Assembly: GCF_022548875.1 (NCBI RefSeq) | Contig: NZ_JAKZEW010000011.1 | Location: 36,706 to 100,705 of the forward strand | DNA: 64,000 nt | From: Glycomyces sp. L485 | GTDB taxonomy: Bacteria > Actinomycetota > Actinomycetes > Mycobacteriales > Micromonosporaceae | Direction of reading: 5' to 3' | Part shown: positions 54,804 through 63,263 of the stretch, piece after piece | Layout of the letters: each line of letters starts with the position of its first letter | Position numbering within the stretch: position 1 is the first letter of the stretch | The notes under the pieces: model-generated | Told to the model about the DNA's origin: nothing | The model's database searches: none | The model's input: the letters and a program-made list of their open reading frames with translations, nothing else | Made by a program: the position numbers and the translations under genes

Positions 54804-56720
54804 TCAGCCGCGACGCGGCGGCCGACCCCTCACCGGACGGTAGTGGTCGTGCTCGGCGACGAACACCGCCTGGCCCCCGGTAACGGACGGCAACCGGGAC
54901 TCGAAGCCGAGGACCGCCTCGGTCGCCATGGTCCCGGACAGGTGGCCGGTCCCGCCCGCCGAGAACTGGCCGGTGATCGCGGCCGCGGCGTCCCGCAGCA
55001 GCTGCAGCACGGCGCTCGACGATCCGCTCGGGAACTCCAGGTCGAACCGGTGTACCGGCTCGAACACCGTCGTCCCGCCCTCGGCGATCATCCGGTCGAG
55101 CAGGGACCGCGTCACCTCCCGGAAGTCCCTGGCGGTGCTCACCCTGCCGATGTACCCGGTGGCGGTGAGCGCCACCCCGCAGTCGGCCACGGCCCAACCG
55201 TGGGGACCGCGCAGCAGCACCTCGAAGACCGTCTCCTCGACGGCGTTGTGCAGCGCCCTCGTCAGTGAACCGCGCTCGACCTCCAGCCGATAGCGCACGC
55301 CCGACCCCGGCTCGCCCGGTTCGAGCCGCAGCCCCACCGTCGCGATGTGCGGAGTCTGCTGCCACCGGCCGATCTCATGCAGCGCCTCGACGGCCCGGTC
55401 GACGCGTTCGATGTGGATCGCGCGGGTCCGCTCGAACTCGACGGCGATCCCGAACTCCTCGTCCAGCAGCGACGCCACGACCTCCTTCTGGACCTCCCCG
55501 TACAGCCGCACCGCGATGTGGCGGGCCAGCTCGTCGCGGTGCGGGTCGACCAGGGGGTCCCGCTCGGCCAGGCTCGCCAAGGCCTTGTGCAGCCGGATCC
55601 GCTCGGCCGGGTCGACCGGCCGGACGACCGTCTCCAGCGTCGGCGGCGTGAACAGGCCGCCGGACGGCAGCTCGTCGGGCGAGCCGATCGCGTCGCCGAT
55701 GCGGATGTCGGTCAGCCCGGCGACCTTCGCGATACTGCCTGGCGGCGCGGACGAGGGCCCTGCCCCAGCACCACCGCCGAACACGCTGACGCCGGTCACT
55801 TTGCCCTCGCGAGCCTCGATGCCGCCCTCGGAGCCCCGGCGGAACGCCGTCAGCCGCTCGCGCGGCCTGAGCGTGCCGCCGCGCAGCCGCACGTAGGCGA
55901 GCTTCTGACCGCCCGCGCCGTGCTCGACCTTGAACACCGTGCCCCGGGGTCGCCCGGACGAGTCCGGCACGGGAGCCGGCAGATACCGCCGGAGCCCCTC
56001 GGTCAGCGCCTCCAAGCCCGCGCCGGTCACCGCCGATCCGAAGTAGACCGGATGCGCCTCGCCTCGCCGCGTCTGCGCGGCCAGCTCGGCCTCGCAGTCG
56101 AGCGCGCCCAATGGATCCGACTCGTCCACATAGGCCGCGAGGAACTCGTCGCCGACCGCCGTGAGCACTTCGGCGGCGCGCTCGAAGAACTCGGGCTGCT
56201 TGAACGAGTTCGCCTCGACCTCGGCTCCGGCGGTGCCGATGCCTCGCACCGCGCCCATCGGCAGGATCCTCGGCGTGAGCTTCCCGGCGATGTCGTGCAG
56301 CAACTCGTCCTGCCGTGCACCGAGCCGGTCGATCTTGTTGACGAACAGGATCGTCGGCACACCGAGCCGCCTCAGTGTCCGCATCAGCACCCGCGTCTGC
56401 GCCTGCACGCCCTCGACCGCCGAGATCACCAGGACCGCGCCGTCCAGGACGTGCAGGGCGCGCTCGACCTCGGCGATGAAGTCGGTGTGCCCCGGAGTGT
56501 CGATGAGGTTGACCGTGAGGCCGTCGAGGGCGAACGCGACCACCGCCGACTGGATCGTGATCCCGCGGCGCCGCTCCAGATCCATGGAGTCGGTCTGGGT
56601 GCTGCCCTTGTCGACGCTCCCGACGCTTTCGATGACGCCGGCGTTGAACAGGAGCCGTTCGGTAAGACTGGTCTTACCCGCGTCGACATGCGCGAGTATC
56701 CCCAGGTTGAGATAGTTCAA
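54804..56720 (-). CDS. otrA: Ribosomal protection GTPase, Otr(A)/Tet(M) family
   Basis: 638 residues from a TTG at 56720 with GAGGAC upstream; this gives the standard N-terminus 'NYLNLGILAHVDAGKTSLTERLLF' and the typical 639-residue length. Domains run as in EF-G: G domain with 'AHVDAGKT', 'DTPGHTDF' and 'NKIDR', then domains II-V. These proteins remove tetracyclines from the ribosome. The closest described relatives in actinobacteria are OtrA self-protection proteins, but chromosomal homologues exist without a tetracycline cluster, and none is seen here. Divergent from the serpin gene. Confidence 0.92.
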   Translation of the reverse strand: MNYLNLGILAHVDAGKTSLTERLLFNAGVIESVGSVDKGSTQTDSMDLERRRGITIQSAVVAFALDGLTVNLIDTPGHTDFIAEVERALHVLDGAVLVISAVEGVQAQTRVLMRTLRRLGVPTILFVNKIDRLGARQDELLHDIAGKLTPRILPMGAVRGIGTAGAEVEANSFKQPEFFERAAEVLTAVGDEFLAAYVDESDPLGALDCEAELAAQTRRGEAHPVYFGSAVTGAGLEALTEGLRRYLPAPVPDSSGRPRGTVFKVEHGAGGQKLAYVRLRGGTLRPRERLTAFRRGSEGGIEAREGKVTGVSVFGGGAGAGPSSAPPGSIAKVAGLTDIRIGDAIGSPDELPSGGLFTPPTLETVVRPVDPAERIRLHKALASLAERDPLVDPHRDELARHIAVRLYGEVQKEVVASLLDEEFGIAVEFERTRAIHIERVDRAVEALHEIGRWQQTPHIATVGLRLEPGEPGSGVRYRLEVERGSLTRALHNAVEETVFEVLLRGPHGWAVADCGVALTATGYIGRVSTARDFREVTRSLLDRMIAEGGTTVFEPVHRFDLEFPSGSSSAVLQLLRDAAAAITGQFSAGGTGHLSGTMATEAVLGFESRLPSVTGGQAVFVAEHDHYRPVRGRPPRRG

Positions 56721-56889
56721 TGAAAGTCCTCGGAAGAGCGGTCTGCAGGCCTGGCGTGAAGAACTCCGCAGCTTGGCGCATCGCGATCTCCTCTGATTCC
56801 GAGTTGACTTTCGGCCCGAGGCTATGCGGGCGCGACCGATCGGCGCAAGCGGTTTTCCGGATCGGCGTCGCGACGATAGGCTCCGAGGC

Positions 56890-58101
56890 ATGGGAACCGG
56901 AGAGCCGCGGACCGGCATCGAACAGGCACTGTCGCCCTCCGAGGTGGCGGCGGCGAACGAACTGACACGGCGGTGGTTCGGCTCGCGGCCGACACCGCCG
57001 GCCGCCGCATCGGGACTCGGCGTCTGGCCGCTGCTCGCCGCGCTGGCGTCGGGCGCGAGCGGTGCGACGAGGGCGGAACTGCTCGAATCGGCCGGGATCG
57101 GAGCCGAACGCGCAGACTCGATCGCCGGCTCGCTGCTCGCGGCGGCGCGCCCCGCCCCGGCGATCCGGCTGGCGGTGGGCGTGTGGGCCGGTGCCTCGAT
57201 CACGCTCGATCCCGATTGGACCGAGAAGCTTCCACAGGAGGCCGTCGGAGCGCTCACCGGCGAGATCGACGCGGACAAGGCCACATTGGATCTGTGGGCC
57301 TCGGAAGGGACCGATGGCCTCATCGAGCGGATGCCGCTCGACCTCACCCGGCCGATCGACCTGGTCCTCGCCAGCGCGCTCATGGTGCGCACCACCTGGC
57401 TCACCCCGTTCCGCGACGCAGCGATCGAACTGAGCAGCGGGCCGTGGTCGAGACTCGGGCGCTGCCGCACCCTGTCGGGCACCATCTACGACGACGTGCT
57501 CCGCGTCGGAGACGAAGCGTCGGTCCTCACGGTCCCCGGCAGCGACGACATCGACGTCCTCCTGGCCGTAGGCCCCGAGGACGCTTCGCCGCAGCGGGTC
57601 ATGTCGGCGCTCATCGACGCCGCGGGCGACGCCCGCTGGGGCCGGTCGGCCGCCGACTTGGCAGTGGGGGAGGAGGCCCCCGGCGTGAAGGTGACCGAAT
57701 ACCAGTCCGCAGACCCGCAGACCGCCCCGGAGATCGCGGTGCAGACGGTGCGGTTCTCGCTCTCGGCCGACCTCGACCTGACCGAGGACGCGGAGGCGCT
57801 CGGCCTGGAGCGGGCCTCCGACGGGGACCGGGCCGAGTTCGACCGGCTCGCCGTCCAGCCGACCTATATCAGCCAGGCCAGGCAGCGGTGCGTGGCCACG
57901 TTCAGCGCCACCGGCTTCGAGGCCGCGGCGGTCACCGCCGTGGCGATGACGCGTGCGGCGGCCTACGTCCCGAAGATGCGCCACCTCCACAAGCGGGCAT
58001 CGATCGTCTTCGACCGGCCGTTCGCCTACGCCGCCCGCCACCGGCCTTCGGGCCTGATCCTCGTCGCCGGATGGGTCGAGGAGCCCGAACCAGCGCTCTG
58101 A
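56890..58101 (+). CDS. Serpin-like protein
   Basis: 403 residues from the ATG at 56890 (CCGAGGC upstream). Serpin hallmarks are present: 'LASALMVRTTWLTPF' in the shutter region, a hinge-like 'TGFEAAAVTAVAMTRAAA' before the predicted reactive loop, and 'FDRPFAYAARHRPSGLILVAGWVEEP' as the C-terminal beta-strands. No signal peptide, so probably intracellular. The hinge is rich in small residues, as needed for an inhibitory serpin; the P1 residue cannot be fixed without alignment. Confidence 0.8.
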   Translation: MGTGEPRTGIEQALSPSEVAAANELTRRWFGSRPTPPAAASGLGVWPLLAALASGASGATRAELLESAGIGAERADSIAGSLLAAARPAPAIRLAVGVWAGASITLDPDWTEKLPQEAVGALTGEIDADKATLDLWASEGTDGLIERMPLDLTRPIDLVLASALMVRTTWLTPFRDAAIELSSGPWSRLGRCRTLSGTIYDDVLRVGDEASVLTVPGSDDIDVLLAVGPEDASPQRVMSALIDAAGDARWGRSAADLAVGEEAPGVKVTEYQSADPQTAPEIAVQTVRFSLSADLDLTEDAEALGLERASDGDRAEFDRLAVQPTYISQARQRCVATFSATGFEAAAVTAVAMTRAAAYVPKMRHLHKRASIVFDRPFAYAARHRPSGLILVAGWVEEPEPAL

Positions 58102-58162
58102 CAGCGGCGCGACGTGGGTTTCCTTGACATGAATAGCGCCGCAGACCCGGCCGGTCGAGGTC

Positions 58163-58801
58163 TCAACGCTCGTCCTCGGGCGCGGCCTGCCACCGCCACC
58201 GCTTCAATCGCGCCCGGCCGGGAAGCGAGGCCCTCCCGGTGGCCCACAACAGGGTCGGCCACGGCTCGGTGTCCGCGGGCGCGTCGGGGAACAGCCGAGC
58301 GAGCACCCGAGTGCACAGGTCGGCCGGCGGATCCCATTCGAACCCGAGGCCCTCGGCCAGGTCGTGCGTGTGGACGAGGATCTCGGCGACCCCCATCGCC
58401 GCGAAACCCTCCGGGTCGGCGATGCCGTGTACGTGATACGCCCGCACCTCGGGAGACGCCGTGCGCACCATGGAGCTCAGCAGCGCCGCTGCCGTCTCCA
58501 GCACTTGCAGGAGCCCTTCGGGGCCCGCCCTCCGGTCGGCGTAGATCGAATTCGCGGGCCCGCCGCCGCGCCGAGCCTCGCACACGAACGGCACCGGGCC
58601 GTTGATCGGCGGATGCCTCGGACCCATCTGCGCGGCATAGAAGAACAGATCGTCCGCGATGTGCTCCACGGTCTCCCAGCAGGTCCACTTGAGCGACCCG
58701 GCCCGGTAGTCCCAGGCGTCGAGCTCGGTCTTCCGAAGCAGATACACGGACAGGTCGACGGCAAGCTCGACATCGGAGGCGGAGACCGGAGCAGGGTTCA
58801 T
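58163..58801 (-). CDS. Mycothiol-dependent maleylpyruvate-isomerase-like (DinB fold) protein
   Basis: 212 residues, helical. 'LDAWDYRAGSLKWTCWETVEHIADDLFFYAAQMGP' and 'EILVHTHDLAEGLGFEW' fit the MDMPI N-terminal / DinB four-helix fold with histidines at the metal positions. Substrate unknown. It follows the ABC exporter genes by 16 bases on the same strand and may be part of that operon. No strong ribosome site before the ATG. Confidence 0.75.
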   Translation of the reverse strand: MNPAPVSASDVELAVDLSVYLLRKTELDAWDYRAGSLKWTCWETVEHIADDLFFYAAQMGPRHPPINGPVPFVCEARRGGGPANSIYADRRAGPEGLLQVLETAAALLSSMVRTASPEVRAYHVHGIADPEGFAAMGVAEILVHTHDLAEGLGFEWDPPADLCTRVLARLFPDAPADTEPWPTLLWATGRASLPGRARLKRWRWQAAPEDER

Positions 58802-58817
58802 GCTTGAACGATATCGG

Positions 58818-60563
58818 TCATGCGCCCCTCCACGTCCGCCACAGCTCCGCATAGACGCCGCCCGAGGCGAGCAGCTCGTCATGGGCGCCGAGCTCGGCGA
58901 TGCGCCCGGCCTCGACGACCGCGATCCGGTCGGCGGCCCGCGCGGCCTGGAGCTGGTGGGCGACCGCGATGACGGTCCGGCCGGTGAGCGCCGCCGCCAG
59001 AGCGGCCTCGACGTTCCCGGCACTGCCCGGGTCGATCCCGGCCGTGGCCTCGTCGAGGATGACGATGTCCGGGTCGGCCAGCACCACCCGCGCGAGCGCC
59101 AGCTGCTGGATCTCGGCGACGCTCAACGCGAAGTGCCCATCGCCGAGCATCGTGTCGAGCCCTTCCGGGAGCGAGGCGACCCAGTCCGCGTCGACCTGCC
59201 GCAGCGCGTCCAATAGCAGCCGGTCGTCGGCGTCGGGCGCGGCGAGGACCAGGTTGTCACGAACCGACGCTGTGAACACGTAGTGCTCTTGGGTCACCAG
59301 GACGATCCTCTTGCGCAGCTCCTCGACCGGGATGTCGCACACCGGGACCCCGCCGAGCAGCGCCGAGCCGGAACGCGGCCGGTCGATCCCCGCCAGCAGC
59401 CGCGCGATCGTCGACTTTCCGGCCCCTGAAGGCCCGACCACCACGAGTCGCTCGCCGACGCGCGGGTGCAGGCTGAGCCCGTGGAGCACGTCGGGCCCGT
59501 CCCCGTAGCCGAAGGTCACCTCGTCCAAGACGATGTCGGCCCCCTCGGGCAGGGCGGTGCGCTCCTCGCCATCGATGAGGATGATGCCCTCGATGCGGGC
59601 CAGCGCCGCCCCTCCCTGCTGGAACTCGTTGATCTGCGTCATGACCATGTTGGTCGGGTTCGAGAAGCGCAAGGTGATCATGATGCTCGCGACGACGGTG
59701 CCGATGGTGATGCCGCCTCCGAAGTACCAAAGGCCGGCCGCGAGCGCGACCACGCACACCTGAAGCCGGTTGGTGCCCTGGAGGAACGGGAAGAAGCCCA
59801 TCTGAAGGCGCAGCACCCGCAGCAGCCGGTCGTACAGGTGCTCCGCCCGTTCCCGCCCGGCAGCGAGCCGCTCGTCCTGCAGCCGCAGGGAGGCCACGGT
59901 CCTCGCCCCGGCGGCAGAGGCCGCGAGCGCCTCGGCCGCCTCGCTCTGCGCCGAACGCTGCTCCAAGAAGGTGTCGCGTGCGCCCCGCAGGTACCTGCGG
60001 GCGTTGAGCACCAGCAACGGCGCCGTCAGCAGCGCGCAAAGACCCAACACGGGGTTGACGACGAACGCGGCCGCGTACAGGACGGTCAGCTCGATCAGCG
60101 CGGTGACGACGTGGGGCCCGGTCTCGCGCAGCAGCTGCGCCACGGCGTTGACGTCGCTGGCGGTGCGGGTTCCCAGGTCGCCGGTCCCGGCCTGCTCGAT
60201 CCGGTGGAGCGGCAGCGACAGCACCTTCCCGACCACGGTCTCGCGCAGGCGCGCGGCCGCCCGCTCGCCGAAGCGGTACCCGGCGGCGCGGCCGAGGCGC
60301 ACGAACGCGAATTGCACGGCGACGCAGCCGACCAGCGCCGCGCACACCAGATTCACCTGCGTCGCCGACCAACCGGTCCCGATCCCGTCGATGACCTCGC
60401 CGAGAAGGATCGGCAGCGCCGCGCCGGCCCCGGCCGCCACGACATACAGGACGGCGGCGAGCAGCGCCCGGCGCCTGTCGGCGGCGACGATGCCCACGAT
60501 CGCGCGCCGCACTTCGGCACGCGAGGCGACCGGCAGGCGAGCGGGCGATTCGGTGACGGTCAT
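58818..60563 (-). CDS. ABC exporter half-transporter with intact Walker motifs and degenerate signature
   Basis: 581 residues. Six membrane helices (about 30-330), then a nucleotide-binding domain with Walker A GPSGAGKST (377-385), Q425, Walker B 'VILDE' (D504, E505) and H536. The signature motif is LSVAE (480-484) instead of LSGGQ. It pairs with the following protein, whose defects are complementary. It probably exports a drug, lipid or peptide. Translationally coupled (ATGA) to its partner upstream in the transcript. Confidence 0.92.
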   Translation of the reverse strand: MTVTESPARLPVASRAEVRRAIVGIVAADRRRALLAAVLYVVAAGAGAALPILLGEVIDGIGTGWSATQVNLVCAALVGCVAVQFAFVRLGRAAGYRFGERAAARLRETVVGKVLSLPLHRIEQAGTGDLGTRTASDVNAVAQLLRETGPHVVTALIELTVLYAAAFVVNPVLGLCALLTAPLLVLNARRYLRGARDTFLEQRSAQSEAAEALAASAAGARTVASLRLQDERLAAGRERAEHLYDRLLRVLRLQMGFFPFLQGTNRLQVCVVALAAGLWYFGGGITIGTVVASIMITLRFSNPTNMVMTQINEFQQGGAALARIEGIILIDGEERTALPEGADIVLDEVTFGYGDGPDVLHGLSLHPRVGERLVVVGPSGAGKSTIARLLAGIDRPRSGSALLGGVPVCDIPVEELRKRIVLVTQEHYVFTASVRDNLVLAAPDADDRLLLDALRQVDADWVASLPEGLDTMLGDGHFALSVAEIQQLALARVVLADPDIVILDEATAGIDPGSAGNVEAALAAALTGRTVIAVAHQLQAARAADRIAVVEAGRIAELGAHDELLASGGVYAELWRTWRGA

Positions 60564-62218
60564 GCGAACTCCTGATGGGAGGTGAGGCGGCGGTAGTCGG
60601 CGTCGGCGGCGAGCTCGGCGTGAGCGCCCGACGCGTGCACCTTGCCGTCGACCATCCACGCCACCCGCTCGGCATGGGCGAGCCACAGCGGCGAGGTGGT
60701 GGCGACGAGCGTCGTCCTACCCTCGCGGGCCACGGCGACGCGGGCGGCGATGAGCGATTCGGTGTGGGCGTCCACGGCGGAGGTCGGCTCGACGGCGAGC
60801 AGGGTCTCGGGCCGGGCCGCGACGGCGCGGGCCAGGCGCAGCCGCTGGCGCTGGCCGCCGGAGAGATTGCGACCGCCTTCGGCGACTTCGCCGTCCAGGC
60901 TGGAGCCGAGACTTGAGTAGACGTCGCCCGCGCAGGCGGTCTCGATCGCCGCGAGCGCCTCGTCGCCGTCGACGCGCAATGTTCGGGCGAGCGTCCCGCT
61001 GAACAGGTAGTCCTCGTCGCTGAGGAGCATGACGCGGCGCCGGACTTCGTCGAGTTCCAGCCCGGACAGCTCGAACTCGCCCCAGCGGGCGTCGGAGTCC
61101 CGGTAGCGCGCGAGGCGTTCGCATGCGGCCTGCGCGGGCGCGGACTCGGCACTGACGAGCACGGTGAGTCTGCCGGGCTCGACTGCCAGGCCGCTGTCCG
61201 GGTCGTGGAGCTCGCCGGTGGCGCCTCGCCGGTCGCCTCCGGTGTCGATGTCGTCGCGGGTGGCCAGGAACGCGACGATGCGCTTGGCGGCCACCCACGT
61301 CTGCACGAGCATGATGGAGGAGTTGATGAGGTTGCCGGAGACGACGACGAACATGGTGGAGACGGCGAAGGCCGTCGCGAGGCCGCCCACGCTGATGTCG
61401 CCCGCGAGCGCCTGGAGCGCGCCGACCCACGTGACGCCCGCGAGGAACGTGACCGGCAGGGCTTGGCGCAAGCCGTAGATCCACGAGTTGGAGCCGGCGA
61501 CCCGGTATCCGATTCGACGCAGCTCGGCGGACTGCTCGCGGTAGCGTTCGGCGAACAGGACGTCGCCGCCGATGCCGCGAAGTACCCGCAGTCCGCCGAC
61601 GATGTCGGCCGCCCGCATGGTGAGGCCGCCTAGGCCGACCCGGTAGTCGAGCTGGCGCTGTTGGAGGCGGCCGAGCATGGGGCCGGCGATGAAGCCGGTG
61701 ACGATCCCTCCGCCTACGACGACCGCCCCGAGAAGCGGACTGACCGTCCACACCAGAACAGCGCCGATGCCGAACATGCTCAAGTGGTTGGTGATGTGGC
61801 CGATCGACCCGCAGGTCCGTCCGGCGTGGAAGGCGTCGTCGGTCGTCAGGTTGATCATCTCGCCGGTCGAGACCTTCCCTCGCACGCCTGGCCCGGCGTC
61901 GTTCAGGTGCTCGGCCATGGTGACGACGAATCCCGTGCGCGCCGTGGCGTCGGCGAGGTAGAACTGCCGGTACCCGCTGATCCACAGTGCTGGGTGGACG
62001 GCGGCGAGGACCAGCATGACGCCGATCCACAGCGCGAAGGAGCCGGCCTGGCGGGGCACGATGGCGTCGTCGACGAGCTTGCCGATCAGCCAGGGCTGGG
62101 CTATCGAGGCGGCCGCCGCTCCTACGAAGAACAACGCGCCCAAAGCGATTCGGAAAATCTGGCTTCGGATCGGGCCTGTGATGAGGCGCAGCGGTGTCCC
62201 CGGGGGAGCGGTCGGCAT
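60560..62218 (-). CDS. ABC exporter half-transporter with degenerate Walker motifs and intact signature
   Basis: 552 residues. Six membrane helices, then a nucleotide-binding domain in which the P-loop is replaced by 'VSAESAPAQ' (no lysine, 355-363), the Q-loop reads 'LLSDEDY', Walker B is 'LLAVE' (aspartate lost), and the switch histidine is absent ('VATTSP'). The signature 'NLSGGQRQRL' is perfect. Alone it cannot hydrolyse ATP; with its partner it supplies the signature for a single working site. First gene of the operon, divergent from a MarR regulator. Confidence 0.92.
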   Translation of the reverse strand: MPTAPPGTPLRLITGPIRSQIFRIALGALFFVGAAAASIAQPWLIGKLVDDAIVPRQAGSFALWIGVMLVLAAVHPALWISGYRQFYLADATARTGFVVTMAEHLNDAGPGVRGKVSTGEMINLTTDDAFHAGRTCGSIGHITNHLSMFGIGAVLVWTVSPLLGAVVVGGGIVTGFIAGPMLGRLQQRQLDYRVGLGGLTMRAADIVGGLRVLRGIGGDVLFAERYREQSAELRRIGYRVAGSNSWIYGLRQALPVTFLAGVTWVGALQALAGDISVGGLATAFAVSTMFVVVSGNLINSSIMLVQTWVAAKRIVAFLATRDDIDTGGDRRGATGELHDPDSGLAVEPGRLTVLVSAESAPAQAACERLARYRDSDARWGEFELSGLELDEVRRRVMLLSDEDYLFSGTLARTLRVDGDEALAAIETACAGDVYSSLGSSLDGEVAEGGRNLSGGQRQRLRLARAVAARPETLLAVEPTSAVDAHTESLIAARVAVAREGRTTLVATTSPLWLAHAERVAWMVDGKVHASGAHAELAADADYRRLTSHQEFA

Positions 62219-62250
62219 GGGTCCCGATCTTACCTGCCGGCCGGTCTCCC

Positions 62251-62272
62251 ACAACTCAATTGAATGCTCAAG
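62251..62272. promoter_or_regulatory. MarR-type operator between exporter and regulator genes
   Basis: Within ACTCAATTGAATGCTCAAGT, two overlapping palindromes occur: TCAATTGA and TTGA-ATGC-TCAA (62260-62271). They sit 40-50 bases from both divergent starts, an expected place for MarR control of exporter and itself. Confidence 0.5.
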
Positions 62273-62318
62273 TCACCCGGCGCCGACCGGCGCCGAGCCT
62301 CGATTAACGTGAGGACCT

Positions 62319-62756
62319 ATGGATACCCCCAAGCCGATCGGGTATTGGCTCAAGCACCTCGACAACCTGCTGGAACTCCAGTTCCAGGCATCGCTTGAAG
62401 ATCTCGCCCTCAACCGGCGCCACTGGCAGGTCCTCAACGTGCTGTACGGCGGTGCCCGCTCGGCCGAGGAACTCGGACAGGCGCTCTCCCCGTTCTGGGA
62501 TGAGGACGGCCCTGACCTCGAAACGATCCTCCACGGCGAGGACGGCCTGAGTCCCCGCGGCTGGATCCGGCGCTCGGCAATCCTGATCGGGCTGAGCAAC
62601 GACGGCTACGATGCCTATCAGAAGGTCGCGGCGCGTATCGAGGAGGCCCGCGAGACGATCCTTGACGGATTGAGCGCCGAGCAGTACGCGGAGACCATCC
62701 GGGTCCTGTCGGTCATGGCCTCCAACATCGAACGCGCACTCCGCTCGCCCCGCTGA
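62319..62756 (+). CDS. MarR-family regulator
   Basis: 145 residues. 'PIGYWLKHLDNLLELQFQASLEDLALNRRHWQVLNVL' forms the first helices and start of the winged helix; 'LSNDGYDAYQKVAARIEEARETILDGLSAEQYAETIRVL' forms the C-terminal dimer helices, as in MarR proteins. A middle part ('FWDEDGPDLETILHGEDG') is unusual. Divergent from the heterodimeric ABC exporter, so probably its repressor. ATG preceded by GTGAGGA. Confidence 0.85.
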   Translation: MDTPKPIGYWLKHLDNLLELQFQASLEDLALNRRHWQVLNVLYGGARSAEELGQALSPFWDEDGPDLETILHGEDGLSPRGWIRRSAILIGLSNDGYDAYQKVAARIEEARETILDGLSAEQYAETIRVLSVMASNIERALRSPR

Positions 62757-63263
62757 CGGGAGAGTCGGGCTCGGTGGTACCCCGCGCGTGGCGGTATGAA
62801 CGCAGCGCATTCGAATGCCGACTAAAGTGCCGATGGGCCTCATCCCTGTATGCACGGGTAACTTCACGCCGAGCTTGGATTGGCCTACGGTCCGCGCCCC
62901 TGTTCTTTTCGAATTTCGACGTCCGGCACTCCGGTTGCCGGACGAACAGCAAGAGAATTGTCTATTGAGGACTATGGCTGGGACGGCATCCTCACAGAAC
63001 GCACAGAGCGCGCCACTCACCCTGCGGTACTGACGCTTTACTGCCAACTGAATTGACATTGATCAATTCAGTTCTGGACTTGACCGTGGTCTCGCGGCTG
63101 AGTAGCCTTCAGCCGACAACATTTGCAATGTGGAGTGTTCGCCGCTGATACCCGGCATCGGCGTCGATCTTCCAACTGGCGTCGGAATCACCGACAACCC
63201 TCCACTTTGCATGCCTCGATGCCGGAGTCCTCGGGCCCGGCCGTCAGAAGGAGCAGAGCAAGC
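62757..63263. other. Gene-free stretch before the last CBM2 gene
   Basis: 507 bases. Two overlapping short frames in its first half have no recognisable product. At 62835-62862 one copy of a sequence resembling the type I-E CRISPR repeat occurs. The last 220 bases hold the promoter elements of the CBM2 gene. Confidence 0.4.
63048..63108 (+). promoter_or_regulatory. Palindrome and promoter for the truncated CBM2 gene
   Basis: CTGAATTGA-CATTGA-TCAATTCAG (63048-63071) has perfect 9-base arms. Eight bases on, TTGACC (63080-63085) and TAGCCT (63103-63108) are 17 bases apart and form a plausible promoter, so the palindrome lies just upstream of the -35 box, a position suited to an activator. Leader length is about 150 bases. 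Confidence 0.5.

Noticed and set aside
62757..63047. CRISPR array
   Set aside because: Only one repeat-like sequence and no regular spacing; no cas genes.
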